The notes: generated by a model from the sequence alone, not told the origin. Positions 27,002-36,537 are shown, counted from the first letter of the stretch. The stretch: 64,000 bases of DNA from Falsiphaeobacter marinintestinus (GCF_007923355.1 NZ_VOGO01000002.1:310001-374000); one strand, 5' to 3'. Program-made: numbers and translations.

Positions 27002-28033
27002 TTAGGCGGAGTCCCTCATGACCAGTCTGCCGTCAAACAGGGTTTCTTCGCGCGCTGAAAGGCGTTCTTCCGATTCCATAACCCGGAAAAGCGTGTTCAC
27101 AGCCCGGTCCGCAATCGATGTATAATCCTGTGCAATGGTCGTCAGCGGCGGGCAGGTAAACCGCGAAAACGGGTGGTCGTCATGCCCGGCTATCCGCATG
27201 GCGCAGTCTGCACCATGTCCGACCCGAATGCCCAAACCGTATGCCGCCGACAGCATCCCGATCGCCAGACGGTCGTTGCTGCACAGGATCGTGTTGGTCG
27301 GGAACACCTTTTCAGCCAGCATCCGCCCGCCTTCCTGGCTGCCGATTTCTTCAAAGTTCCAGCCTTCACCATCGGCCTGAAAGATATGCGCCTCATGCCC
27401 CTGACGGGCCATGCTGTCCAGATAGGCCTGACGGCGTTTGTTGGCGTTCGGATTTGATGGTGATTTCATTTCAAACAGGCAGGGCGGTTCGCCGCTGCGG
27501 CAGAGATAGTCGACCATCAGGTCAATGCTTTGGAAATTGTTCGTTCCAATGAACGCCTCGCCCGCGTCTTCGATATTGGCGTCAAACAACACCAAAGGCA
27601 CGTCTTTGCCGAACGCGCAGATGGCGTCTTTGTCAGAGGCCCGCCCGAACGGTGCCAAAAGAACGCCTGCCGGTTTCAGCGAGCGCAGAGACTCAAGATT
27701 GTCGGTCTCATGCTCAAGCGATCCATGTGAGCTTAGCAGGATCGGGCTGTACCCGGCGTCGATACAGGCCAGCTCAACCGCGCGACCGATCTCGGTGAAA
27801 AACGGGTCGGCAAGGAACGGAACAACGATGCCGATGTTCTTGGTCTTCCGCCGGTTCTGGTTCATCGCATAGACGTTCGGGCGATAGTCGTGCTGTTCCA
27901 GCGCCATTTCGATACGTTGACGGGTCGTGCGCCGAACGCTGTCGGGATCATTGAAGAACTTGGACAACGTCGGTCGGGATATCCCGCTCACCGACGCGAA
28001 TTCTTCCATGTTTCGGATCTTTCGTTGACTCAT
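27002..28033 (-). CDS. LacI-family transcriptional regulator of the polyol operon
   Basis: A 343-residue LacI/GalR regulator. Helix-turn-helix at the N-terminus (MEEFASVSGISRPTLSKFFNDPDSVRRTTRQRI) and a hinge (RPNVYAMNQNRR), then a periplasmic-binding-like sugar-sensing domain (NIGIVVPFLADPFFTEI). Start 28033 has GGGGAAAG just upstream; the frame is open to 28069. Same strand and directly upstream of smoE, so it is the likely repressor of sorbitol/mannitol uptake. Confidence 0.9.
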   Translation of the reverse strand: MSQRKIRNMEEFASVSGISRPTLSKFFNDPDSVRRTTRQRIEMALEQHDYRPNVYAMNQNRRKTKNIGIVVPFLADPFFTEIGRAVELACIDAGYSPILLSSHGSLEHETDNLESLRSLKPAGVLLAPFGRASDKDAICAFGKDVPLVLFDANIEDAGEAFIGTNNFQSIDLMVDYLCRSGEPPCLFEMKSPSNPNANKRRQAYLDSMARQGHEAHIFQADGEGWNFEEIGSQEGGRMLAEKVFPTNTILCSNDRLAIGMLSAAYGLGIRVGHGADCAMRIAGHDDHPFSRFTCPPLTTIAQDYTSIADRAVNTLFRVMESEERLSAREETLFDGRLVMRDSA

Positions 28034-28203
28034 TCTTTCCCCGTGATGCCAAAACAATACGCGCGCCAATCATTCAAACTTTACGCTAGCGAAACTGTCA
28101 ATCCGACGTCAACCCCAAGGTCACTATTGAGTGCCCCAGAAGTGCGTGGCGTAACGGTCGGGCCGTATGTGGTTCGAATGGAAGCAATAACTGGGTGCGG
28201 CTG

Positions 28204-28929
28204 TCAGATTTGCAACGTCCCGACACTGGCGCCGCCGCATACATACAAAGTCTGCCCGGTGACAAAGCCGTTGTCAGGATGACAGAAGAACAGGAAGGCG
28301 TTGGTCACGTCGCGCACTTCACCCAGTCGTTTGACCGGGATACGGGCGGCGAGCGCGGCTTCTGCGTCGCTGTCTTTTTCGACGATACCCCAGAAATTGT
28401 CAGTTCGGACAGGGCCGGGGGCGACGACGTTTACTGTGATGCCATGCGGTGCCAGCTCCAGCGACCAGGTTCGGGCCATGCCGATGATCCCGGCCTTGGT
28501 CGCGGAATAGGCGGTGCGCGTCGGCACACCCAGTGCGGCGCGGGAGGAATTGAACAAGACGCGGCCAAACTGACGTTCTTTCATCGCCGGTAGAAACGCC
28601 TGCAACAACAGCAAAGGCGCGCCCAAGTGCAGTTGCGCCAGACCGGTGATATCCTCGGGCTTGGCCTGTTCCAGCAGGTTCGGCCAGATCAGCCCGGCAT
28701 TGTTGATCAGGTGCGTCACCTGGTGGCGGCTGGCAATGTCGGCTGCTGCTGCTGTGACCTCATCGGGTTTCAAAAGGTCAGCTTCGACGCTTTCCAACAT
28801 CGGATGCGCAAATTCGGGCGCATGGCGCGCGACCGAGATCACGCGATACCCGTTATCCAGCAGTGCCCGCGCCAGATCTGCGCCAATGCCCTTGTTTCCG
28901 CCGGTGATCACGGCTGTCAGATCGGTCAT
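28204..28929 (-). CDS. SDR-family oxidoreductase (last gene of the Rieske operon)
   Basis: A 241-residue SDR: TGGNKGIG at residues 9-16, NNAGLIWP, a Ser in LFNSSRAALG, and YSATKAGI active-site Tyr/Lys, so it should be catalytically competent. The ATG at 28929 overlaps the stop of the cyclase gene (ATGA) and follows AAAGGA. In an operon with a ring-hydroxylating dioxygenase it may oxidise a cis-dihydrodiol or a hydroxyacyl-CoA (inference). Confidence 0.88.
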   Translation of the reverse strand: MTDLTAVITGGNKGIGADLARALLDNGYRVISVARHAPEFAHPMLESVEADLLKPDEVTAAAADIASRHQVTHLINNAGLIWPNLLEQAKPEDITGLAQLHLGAPLLLLQAFLPAMKERQFGRVLFNSSRAALGVPTRTAYSATKAGIIGMARTWSLELAPHGITVNVVAPGPVRTDNFWGIVEKDSDAEAALAARIPVKRLGEVRDVTNAFLFFCHPDNGFVTGQTLYVCGGASVGTLQI

Positions 28930-29711
28930 GTCGCGTCCTTTCCGACCATGGCGAGCACGCGAAGCGGGCTGCCAGTGCCGTTCTTGATTTTCAAAGGCGC
29001 CGCCATCAGTACAGCGCCGGTCGGCGGCAGCTGGTCCAGATTGCTGAGGCACTGCAGCCCGTATTTTCCCGCGCCATGCAGGGTGAAATGCGCCGGGTAG
29101 GGCGGCGACAAATGCATGCCCTGACCGGCATCCGTGCCAACCGTTTCCGTGCCGAACCCGCGAATGTTGCGCTCTTCCACCAGAAAACGGATGCCATCGC
29201 CGGATGGCCCGGGAGAATGCGCGCCGTCTTCGCGCATGTTCAGATAGGGCGCGCCGCTGCGTTTGGACCAGTCCGTACGCATCAACACCCACGCGTCTTC
29301 GGGGATCCGGCCATGTTGATCTTCCCATGCCCGGATGAAATCGGGGTCCATCGTGAAATCTTCGTCTTCGGTGGCTTCGGCAGAGCAATCGATGACAACA
29401 ACCGGGCCGACAAACATATCGACCGGTATTTCATCCACCGCGTTCAGCGGTACGTCGCGGCCGGAAATCCAGTGGTTGGGCGCGTCAAAATGGGTGCCGG
29501 TGTGTTCGGACATGGTGATGTTGTGCCATTTCCACGCCGGACCGCGATGATCATAGGCGCTGATTTCTTCCATCCGGAACCGGGCGCACTGGCCAAATTC
29601 GGGTGGCAGGATGATGACAGGAAAATCGGGGTCCAGCGTGTGGGTCAGGTCAACGACCTTGACCGAGCCATCGGCCAAAGCCTGCGCCAGTTGTATCAGA
29701 GCATCGGACAT
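28926..29711 (-). CDS. Cyclase-family metal hydrolase (kynurenine-formamidase-like)
   Basis: A 261-residue member of the cyclase/KynB family with the metal motif HTGTHFDAPNHW and the conserved VVVIDCS strand. The family hydrolyses formamides, isatin and similar strained amides or lactones. Members of this length are often isatin hydrolase-like. Its ATG shares one base with the stop of the DUF35-SDR gene. An amide- or lactam-opening step would fit an indole-derived pathway, which the divergent indolepyruvate oxidoreductase genes also suggest (inference). Confidence 0.85.
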   Translation of the reverse strand: MSDALIQLAQALADGSVKVVDLTHTLDPDFPVIILPPEFGQCARFRMEEISAYDHRGPAWKWHNITMSEHTGTHFDAPNHWISGRDVPLNAVDEIPVDMFVGPVVVIDCSAEATEDEDFTMDPDFIRAWEDQHGRIPEDAWVLMRTDWSKRSGAPYLNMREDGAHSPGPSGDGIRFLVEERNIRGFGTETVGTDAGQGMHLSPPYPAHFTLHGAGKYGLQCLSNLDQLPPTGAVLMAAPLKIKNGTGSPLRVLAMVGKDAT

Positions 29712-30964
29712 CAGCCTTGCCCTCCGCCGGTCATTTCGCGTTCCAGGATCTTGGGATTCTGCAAAAACCGCTCGTGCATGTCCTTGGCAACGTCACCGCA
29801 CCAGACATCTTCCAGACCGTCGCGCAGGCCGCCGATGACGGACCGCGCGATGGCCTGCGGCGTGACCTTGGGCGGTGGGACGGGTTGAAACCAGCTGTCT
29901 TCGGTGGGGCCGGTAAAGACGTTCATCACGCGCAGCCCCGACGGGCGAAACTCGGCCCGCAGGTTCTGGCTGAGCGAATAGGCGGCCGCATTTGACGCCG
30001 AGAAACAGCCGAATTCGGCATTGTTGGACAAAGACCAGGCCGAGAGGATGTTGACCCATGCCACAGCCGAGTTCACGCCATCCGCCGCGCGTCCGCACAT
30101 GGCCGGGCCAAAGGCCTGCGCAAGTCGCAACAGGCCCAGATAGTTCACTTCCATCTCGTCCCGGGCAAAGGCCACGTCGCCCCGTGCCAAGGCACCGCCG
30201 GGGCGGATGAAGCGGGCGTTGTTGATCAGAATGTCGGTCTTACCGCCGTATTCCCCCGCCATCCGCTGGACCGAGCTTGTGTCCGTCACGTCCATCTGCA
30301 GAAACTCGATCCCGCCGATGCCCTCCAGCGCCTTGCGCCCGGGGTAGGGGCGCCAGCTTTCGGCTTCGGCCACGAAGATCATCGAAGCGCCGGCCTGTTT
30401 CAACGCCGCCGCCAACGCAGGCGCGTTGGGGTTGCGGGCATCGGTGATCAGGGCGCGTCGATGTTTCGGATCGCTGGTCATGGCGCGCAGTTGCGGGTCG
30501 TCTTCCATAACGGGTGTCCTTTCTTCGGGGACGGCCAGCAGGACAGCCTGACCCGAGCGGTCCAACCTGTTCCAGATCACCACTCGGCCATTGCGGTCGC
30601 AATCGTTGTGCACGTGGCACAGGATCACCGGGCCTGCGTCCAGTTGCACAGATCCGGTCCGCCACGGCGCGCGTTCGCGGAAATAGAGGTTCACCGAGGT
30701 CCGGATGGTGGTTTCGGCCAGCAACGTGCCGGATGGCGACACATCGCGCCACGGCAGGTCGGTCGACAAGCAGCCCGAACAGGCATCGCGTGGCGGATAC
30801 TGAACCTTGCCGCATTCGGCGCAGGCTTGCAGGGCAAAGCGGCCTTCAGCGGCAGCGGCACTGAGCCCCAGACTGGCGCGGCTGCGCATCCCCGGTGGCT
30901 GCGTCGGGCTGACGGTGCGTTTCTGCGGATCCTTGCGGGGTGGGGGCGTGAGCGGCGTGGTCAT
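29711..30964 (-). CDS. DUF35 (Zn ribbon/OB fold) fused to a degenerate SDR domain
   Basis: A 417-residue two-domain protein. Residues about 35-155 are a DUF35 acyl-CoA-associated domain: zinc ribbon Cys-x2-Cys (CAECGK) and Cys-x2-Cys (CSGCLS), then an OB fold. Residues about 165-400 follow the SDR fold, with NILSAWS retained, but the active-site Tyr and Lys are replaced (FSASNAAAY instead of YxxxK) and the glycine-rich loop is TDARNPNAP. The C-terminal domain is therefore probably not an active dehydrogenase. DUF35 proteins partner with thiolase-like aldolases; the gene overlaps the thiolase-like gene by four bases, so a complex of the two is likely. Confidence 0.85.
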   Translation of the reverse strand: MTTPLTPPPRKDPQKRTVSPTQPPGMRSRASLGLSAAAAEGRFALQACAECGKVQYPPRDACSGCLSTDLPWRDVSPSGTLLAETTIRTSVNLYFRERAPWRTGSVQLDAGPVILCHVHNDCDRNGRVVIWNRLDRSGQAVLLAVPEERTPVMEDDPQLRAMTSDPKHRRALITDARNPNAPALAAALKQAGASMIFVAEAESWRPYPGRKALEGIGGIEFLQMDVTDTSSVQRMAGEYGGKTDILINNARFIRPGGALARGDVAFARDEMEVNYLGLLRLAQAFGPAMCGRAADGVNSAVAWVNILSAWSLSNNAEFGCFSASNAAAYSLSQNLRAEFRPSGLRVMNVFTGPTEDSWFQPVPPPKVTPQAIARSVIGGLRDGLEDVWCGDVAKDMHERFLQNPKILEREMTGGGQG

Positions 30965-32133
30965 GCGGTCTCCGACGTGATGATGGCAGCCGAAGAACAG
31001 ACGCCGCGGTCATAATTGATCATGCCGAACCCGGACACCATGGTGCGGCGCGCGTCCGCCACCTGCGTCGGGCCAGCGGTGCCGGTGACCTGCCGGATGG
31101 CTTCGACCAAACCGATGAACCCGCCCGCAGCGCCTGCCTGACCTGCGGAGAGCTGACCTCCGGACGTGTTATGCGGGAAGTCCCCGGTGATGGTCAGATC
31201 ATGGGCGCGGACAAATGCGGCGGCGTCGCCTTTGGCGCAGAACCCCAGGTCTTCGATCTGCATCATCGAGATCACCGGGTAGTCGTCATAGGTTTGTAGC
31301 AGGTCAATGGTGTCAGGGGTCGTGCGCGCCTGTTCATAGAGTTCGTCGATGTCCATAACCCAGCCGCCGCGCAACTGGATCGGGTCGTCCGGAAACGCAT
31401 TGTGCCGCTCGATCGCGCCTGCGATGCGGGCAAAGGGCAGGTTGCGTTTCACGGCCTCATCCTCGGTCATGACCAGAAACGCTTCGGACCCGGCGCAGGG
31501 CATGACACAGTCAAACAGGGCGATCGGGTCGGCGATGGGGCGGGCTGCCATGTAGTCGTCCAACGACAGCGGTTTCTTCATCACCGCGCCCGGATTTTTC
31601 AAAGCATTGGCCCGTTGGGCGATGCAGATCCGCCCGAAATCTTCGCGGGTTGCGCCATAGGTCTGCATGTAACGGTCTGTCAGCAGGGCGAAGTTCGCGT
31701 TCGGCCCGCCATAGCCATAGGGGTAAGACGCATCCATCGCAAAACGCGAAAAGCTGGACAGCATATTGCGGAAACTGTCGATGTGGTTGGTATCACCGGC
31801 GACGCAAGCCACGATATCGGCGTCTCCGGCCTGAACTGCGCGGGCGGCTCGACGCAGGGCCACCACGCCCGAAGCACCACCCATCGGGATATGGTCCAGC
31901 CAACGCGGGCATAGGCCCAGATGCTGGGTCAGGCCGACAGCGGTGTCGGGAAACAGGGTAAAGCTGGCCACGCTGAACCCGTCGAGATCGCCGGGTTTCA
32001 AACCTGCCGACTGCAGTGACCCCCGCAGCGCACGCGCGATCCACCAATGGGCGGTTTCGATAGAATAGCGCTGATAGGGTTCGGAATAGGGCGCGACCAG
32101 TACGACGCCGTCATAGGACTGACGGCGGCTCAT
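30961..32133 (-). CDS. Thiolase-fold protein of the SCPx/Ltp2 type (non-canonical)
   Basis: A 390-residue thiolase-superfamily protein. The nucleophilic Cys position reads MGGASGV (Gly instead of Cys) and the usual Gly-His-Pro motif reads SAGQAGAAGGF (Gln instead of His); only a C-terminal Cys in GVCSSAA remains. This pattern is known from lipid-transfer-like members, some of which work with DUF35 proteins as retro-aldolases on beta-hydroxyacyl-CoA. Flanked by a DUF35 fusion and an acyl-CoA ligase, both coupled by four-base overlaps, so it probably cleaves a CoA-bound side chain. Confidence 0.85.
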   Translation of the reverse strand: MSRRQSYDGVVLVAPYSEPYQRYSIETAHWWIARALRGSLQSAGLKPGDLDGFSVASFTLFPDTAVGLTQHLGLCPRWLDHIPMGGASGVVALRRAARAVQAGDADIVACVAGDTNHIDSFRNMLSSFSRFAMDASYPYGYGGPNANFALLTDRYMQTYGATREDFGRICIAQRANALKNPGAVMKKPLSLDDYMAARPIADPIALFDCVMPCAGSEAFLVMTEDEAVKRNLPFARIAGAIERHNAFPDDPIQLRGGWVMDIDELYEQARTTPDTIDLLQTYDDYPVISMMQIEDLGFCAKGDAAAFVRAHDLTITGDFPHNTSGGQLSAGQAGAAGGFIGLVEAIRQVTGTAGPTQVADARRTMVSGFGMINYDRGVCSSAAIITSETA

Positions 32134-33752
32134 GCGGTTTGCCGTTTCTTGAAGCGCGTCATGTCATGGGCGCACCCGTCTTCCAGAAGCGATTTTGCCA
32201 GGGTTTTCATCGAGGCGCGCTGGATCTTTTGCGTGGCCGTCAGCGGCAGTTCATCGACAAAGGCGATGTACCCCGGAACCTTGTAATAGGCCATTTGCTC
32301 CAGTCCCCATCGGGCGATCTGCTCTGCCAGTTTGGCCGAAGGATCATCAACAATCAGGCAGGCAAACACTTCGTCACCGCGCAGGGCGTCAGGCACCGGG
32401 GCCACGGCGGCGGCTTTGATCCTGGGGTGTTTCATCAGCACGGATTCCACGTCAACGGCAGCGATGTTTTCGCCAGACCGCCGGATCATGTTTTTCTTGC
32501 GGTCGACAAAATAGAGGCGGCCCTGATCATCGGCGCGCACCAGATCGCCTGTATGAAACCAGCCGCCCTCCCAAGCCTCAGCTGTGGCGTCCGGGTTCTT
32601 GTAGTAATGCGAAAAGAAGCCCCGGCGCGGATCATCTCCGGCGCGGCGCACCAACAATTCGCCGGGCGTGTCTGTCTGGGCATCGTTGCCTGCGTCATCA
32701 ATGATGCGGGTTTCAACTTCGGGCTCGGGCTTGCCGAGGCAGGCTTTGCCAATCAGCCGGTCAGGTGTATGGGCCGAAACAACGGCGCCCGCGCCGGTTT
32801 CGGTCATCGCCCAGCCTTCGATCACCGGAAATCCGAAGCGGGTCTCAAACGCGGCCTGCAATTTTGGGTCGATCCCTGCGCCAAATCCGAACCGAATGGA
32901 ATGTGTGCGATCTTGCGGGTCTGCAGGGGCCGTCATAAGCATGGAGGGCATGACGCCCAGATAGTGCAGACAGGTCGCGCCAGAGTCCCGCACGCTGGCC
33001 CACCATGTGCTCGGATGGAACCGGTCCAGCGGGATCAGGCAGCCGCCGACCGCAATCATTGCCATGAAAGAACAGGCCATCGCGTTCATGTGGAAGATCG
33101 GCAAGGGGGTGATCATCCGCTCGCCATCGGTGTTGAGCGCACCGATACCACCCATCTGGGCATACCATTCGCCAGCCATCAGAAAGTACGTGTTGGCCAA
33201 CACGCAGCCCTTGGGCTTGCCGGTGGTTCCCGAGGTATAAAGCACGGCCGCTTCCAGCGCGGGGCCGTCCTGAGCCTCGCCAACACCAGCATCAGAACGC
33301 GGGGCAGGCGGGGTTTCCTCCGGGCCAACGACAGTCAGGTCGATGCCCGCCGCTTTGGCCGCCGTGCGCAATTCAGCCTGACGAGCCGGGATTGCGATGA
33401 TCAGCGCGGGTTCGGAGTGCCCGATCAGATACTCCAGCTCGCTTGCGCGCAGATCCGGGTTGATCGGCACCACAGATGCGCCCAACCGGTTGAACGCCAG
33501 CCAGATCAGGAAGAAGTCAGGCCGGTTTTCCATCAACAGGGCGATCCGCATTCGCGGGCCGTACCCTGCCGCCTGATACCTGTCGCTGAGTGCGTTGACC
33601 CGCGTCAGGGCTTCGCCATAGGTCAGCTCCATGGACGGGATGCCGTAGATATCGGCGGTTTCCTCTAACGTGCACAGCATCGGCCGGTCAGGCCAGGTTT
33701 GCGCCGTGGCTTCAAACGCCGCGTAAACTGTTGGGTGCTGTGTCAGGGTCAT
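32130..33752 (-). CDS. AMP-forming acyl-CoA ligase
   Basis: A 540-residue ANL-superfamily ligase: YTSGTTGKPKGC, WAMTETGAGAV, the GDLVRADDQGRLYFVDRKKN hinge, and C-terminal TATQKIQR with the catalytic Lys. Closest in phrasing to CaiC-like or aromatic acid CoA ligases. It activates the acid that the downstream thiolase-like/DUF35 pair would act on. Overlaps both neighbours by four bases. Confidence 0.88.
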   Translation of the reverse strand: MTLTQHPTVYAAFEATAQTWPDRPMLCTLEETADIYGIPSMELTYGEALTRVNALSDRYQAAGYGPRMRIALLMENRPDFFLIWLAFNRLGASVVPINPDLRASELEYLIGHSEPALIIAIPARQAELRTAAKAAGIDLTVVGPEETPPAPRSDAGVGEAQDGPALEAAVLYTSGTTGKPKGCVLANTYFLMAGEWYAQMGGIGALNTDGERMITPLPIFHMNAMACSFMAMIAVGGCLIPLDRFHPSTWWASVRDSGATCLHYLGVMPSMLMTAPADPQDRTHSIRFGFGAGIDPKLQAAFETRFGFPVIEGWAMTETGAGAVVSAHTPDRLIGKACLGKPEPEVETRIIDDAGNDAQTDTPGELLVRRAGDDPRRGFFSHYYKNPDATAEAWEGGWFHTGDLVRADDQGRLYFVDRKKNMIRRSGENIAAVDVESVLMKHPRIKAAAVAPVPDALRGDEVFACLIVDDPSAKLAEQIARWGLEQMAYYKVPGYIAFVDELPLTATQKIQRASMKTLAKSLLEDGCAHDMTRFKKRQTA

Positions 33753-34228
33753 GGCAGTAACTGGATGTTTCCGAAGGCCGCGTCCGAGTTCAGCAAGTCG
33801 ACCCGCTTGTTGGCGATCTTCAACTGCCCGTCGACCAGATTCAATTCGTGGGTTGCGGTCAGCGCCAGCAGGAACTGCTCATCCAGCCGGGTTTCGACGT
33901 AGTGCATTGACGTGTTGGTGACGAACCGACCCGCCTCTGGATCGAACTCATCAACAAACGGGCGCTGGATCACATGGTGGCAGCGGCTTTTGGGTTTCTG
34001 GCTGAAGGTGCGTTCCCCGTTCAAGCGTTCGACCCGTAACCGGCGCATGAAATCGTCCTCATGCAGAAGCGAGGTCATGTCATGCGGATTGTCCTGCTTG
34101 TAATCCAGCGGCATCCAGTAAAACCCGTCGGCCAACCAAAGGTCCAGCCATTCGGTAAACCGGCCTTCGTCCAGCATCCGGGCTTCGTCATAGATGAAAT
34201 CGATGACGTCGTCGCGTGTGACAGTCAT
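33749..34228 (-). CDS. Aromatic-ring-hydroxylating dioxygenase beta subunit
   Basis: A 159-residue small subunit with the cystatin/NTF2-like fold: MTVTRDDVIDFIYDEARMLDEGRF, WLADGFYWMPL, SRCHHVIQRP. It supports the alpha subunit in a probable alpha3beta3 enzyme. Start 34228 overlaps the alpha-subunit stop (ATGA); the frame open to 34279 would run into the alpha gene. Confidence 0.9.
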   Translation of the reverse strand: MTVTRDDVIDFIYDEARMLDEGRFTEWLDLWLADGFYWMPLDYKQDNPHDMTSLLHEDDFMRRLRVERLNGERTFSQKPKSRCHHVIQRPFVDEFDPEAGRFVTNTSMHYVETRLDEQFLLALTATHELNLVDGQLKIANKRVDLLNSDAAFGNIQLLP

Positions 34229-35568
34229 TCTGCGGCCTCCTGCGAGGAGGTCATCGACATGGTCATGAACTTGGACCACGCGTGCATCTGGTTGCGCATC
34301 TGGCGTTCGGTGGTGCCGTTTTCGACCGCTTCTTCGTCAAAATCCTCATCCTCGACATGCAGGCGCTGGATGTTGATCCATTCGAGACCGTCCACATGCA
34401 GACCTTCCTGCGCGCGTTCGTACATTTCCAGATCGTCATGGCCGACGATAGAGGTTGGCGCATTGATCAACCGGTTATACATCGCCGTGCGTTCCAGCAG
34501 GATGTCGGGCGCGCCCACCAGACGATAGATATAGCTTTCGACCAGCGTCTTGTCGGGCCCCATCGGGATGAAATTGCGCAACTGCTGGATCGGGCCCTTG
34601 ATCATGATGTTGGGCCAATAGACCGTGTTGTGCCGGCTTTCGCCAAGGATCTGACCCGCGCGTTCTTCGCCATAGGTTTCGACCATCGCATCCCAGTATT
34701 CAGGCGCCATCGAGTAATCGGAATGGATCGAATGATGCACGCCGGTGTGTCCGTGCCCGTTGGGCCATGTGCGGATGCCCATTTCTTCGAAGAATTCGTA
34801 GGGTGACATGAAGGGCGCGATGATCTCCATCGCCATCGGTTTTGGCTTATCCTCGGGCCAGTTCGCCTGTTCGAACAACCGCACGGCGGTCCCGGCCGAG
34901 CTTTCATGCGCAACCATCGGGTGGCAAGTGTCGGTCTGGTTGTCGACCAGCATCTTCCAGTTGCAGTTGTGCATATAGCGCAGCGGAGGACCGGCAACTT
35001 CAAGCCGCCCTTCGGGTGAGCGGTCGACCATATTATCGAGTGAGCTCAGCGAATTGCCAAAGTATTCGTCAAATCCGATCCCGTCTTGGGCCAGCCGTGC
35101 AAAGACAAACCCGCGATGGTTCTTGACCGCACCGACGGGCTTCATGCCGTGGCTGGCTTCGCCCTCTTTGAAATCAGTCTCGGCATAGCCTTTTTTGAGC
35201 GGGATGGCGAGCAGGCAGCCGTTGGTCTTGAAGCTCCACGCGTGATAGGGGCAGCGAAAGAACTTGCCGGTGTTGCCTGACCGATCGATGGCGATTTTGG
35301 TGCCCTTGTGCGGGCAGCGATTGAGCAGAACGTAGATTTCGTTATCCGAATGGCGCACCATGATGACCGGCTGGGTGCCGATCTGTGTGGTGATATAGTC
35401 GCCCTTTTTTGGCGTCTGGCTGTCATGGCCGACGAACACCCACGTGTTGGCAAACAGGTGCTTCATCTCAAGGTCAAAGATTTCCCGATCGACATAGGTG
35501 TCGCGATGTACCTGATGAGGCTGCACAAGCGCTGCCACGGCGGCGGGGTTGTCGGTGTATCGTCCCAT
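34225..35568 (-). CDS. Rieske aromatic-ring-hydroxylating dioxygenase alpha subunit
   Basis: A 447-residue catalytic subunit. Rieske [2Fe-2S] ligands: Cys85-x-His87 (CPH) and Cys106-x2-His109 (CPYH). Mononuclear iron ligands His216 and His221 in DTCHPMVAH, with Asp213 as the bridging acidic residue. The third iron ligand, an Asp, is expected further on. Adds O2 to an aromatic ring, taking electrons from the ferredoxin reductase encoded just upstream; no separate ferredoxin gene is present, so this is a two-component class IA/IB-type system. Substrate not identifiable from sequence alone. Confidence 0.93.
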   Translation of the reverse strand: MGRYTDNPAAVAALVQPHQVHRDTYVDREIFDLEMKHLFANTWVFVGHDSQTPKKGDYITTQIGTQPVIMVRHSDNEIYVLLNRCPHKGTKIAIDRSGNTGKFFRCPYHAWSFKTNGCLLAIPLKKGYAETDFKEGEASHGMKPVGAVKNHRGFVFARLAQDGIGFDEYFGNSLSSLDNMVDRSPEGRLEVAGPPLRYMHNCNWKMLVDNQTDTCHPMVAHESSAGTAVRLFEQANWPEDKPKPMAMEIIAPFMSPYEFFEEMGIRTWPNGHGHTGVHHSIHSDYSMAPEYWDAMVETYGEERAGQILGESRHNTVYWPNIMIKGPIQQLRNFIPMGPDKTLVESYIYRLVGAPDILLERTAMYNRLINAPTSIVGHDDLEMYERAQEGLHVDGLEWINIQRLHVEDEDFDEEAVENGTTERQMRNQMHAWSKFMTMSMTSSQEAAE

Positions 35569-35579
35569 ATCCAGCCTTT

Positions 35580-36515
35580 CTAAAGATCCAGTACAAGCCG
35601 CGCCGATTTGGCCCGGCTGACGCAGATTTGCATGACCTTGCCTGACGCCCGCTCGGCATCAGACAGGACCACGTCGCGATGGTCGGGCGTGCCGCTGATC
35701 ACATCGGTCTGACAGATGCCGCAATCGCCCCGGGCGCAATCATACATAACATCGACGCCTTCGGCTTCGAGAACTTCGATGATGGTTTTATCCGCCGGGA
35801 TGGTAAACACCTGCCCACTGTCGGCGATTTCGACTTCGAACGGGGTGTCGCCGACGTGGGTGGCGGGCGAGGTGAACAATTCAAAGTGAATCTGATCCTT
35901 TGCGAACCCAGCGGATTCGGCCCGCTCGCGCACGGCTTCGATCATGCCTTTGGGGCCGCAGCAGAAAATGTGGGTCTCCGGCGTGGCAGAGGCGATCAGG
36001 GTCTGAAGGTCGATCTGATTGGTGTCGTCGAACCAGAAGGTGAGGTGGGGGCCAAACGTGGTCTCCAAAGTTTCTCGGAACGGGCAGATACCGGCGCTGC
36101 GCGCGGCAACATGAAACTGGAAGGGCGCGTTCCGTGCGGCCAGTTGCGTGGCAAAGGAAATGATCGGAGTCACGCCGATGCCGCCCGCGATCAGCAGGCG
36201 TGGTGTGTCACCCTCATTCAGCTTGAAATCGTTGATCGGGCCGCTGGCCTTAAGTGTGTCGCCGACGGTCAGCCCGTGCATTGCCTGCGATCCGCCATCG
36301 CCGTCGTCTTCGCGTTGCACGGCGATTGTGAAGGTGTCCGTGTTCCCGGGCCAGTCGATCAGTGAATAGGATCGCTCACCAACATTGGGGATCTGGAAAT
36401 CGAGATGCGCGCCGGGATCATGCGCGGGAAGCGGGGTATTGTCGGCCACCAACAGGTCAAACTGGCGCACGCGGTCTGTCACGTCGGTGATGCTGGTTAT
36501 CTTGTACGTCTGCAT
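35580..36515 (-). CDS. Ferredoxin reductase of the Rieske dioxygenase (phthalate-reductase type)
   Basis: A 311-residue electron-transfer protein. N-terminal FMN/FAD-binding barrel (RSYSLIDWPG), NAD-binding region (IAGGIGVTPIISFA, CCGPKGMIEAV), and C-terminal plant-type [2Fe-2S] domain with CARGDCGICQTDV plus a later Cys-containing strand. This FNR-plus-C-terminal-ferredoxin order is that of phthalate dioxygenase reductase and VanB. First gene of the eight-gene operon; a sequence repeated in the MarR promoter lies 23 bases upstream of its start. Confidence 0.9.
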   Translation of the reverse strand: MQTYKITSITDVTDRVRQFDLLVADNTPLPAHDPGAHLDFQIPNVGERSYSLIDWPGNTDTFTIAVQREDDGDGGSQAMHGLTVGDTLKASGPINDFKLNEGDTPRLLIAGGIGVTPIISFATQLAARNAPFQFHVAARSAGICPFRETLETTFGPHLTFWFDDTNQIDLQTLIASATPETHIFCCGPKGMIEAVRERAESAGFAKDQIHFELFTSPATHVGDTPFEVEIADSGQVFTIPADKTIIEVLEAEGVDVMYDCARGDCGICQTDVISGTPDHRDVVLSDAERASGKVMQICVSRAKSARLVLDL

Positions 36516-36537
36516 ATTACACTCCCACCGGCATAAG

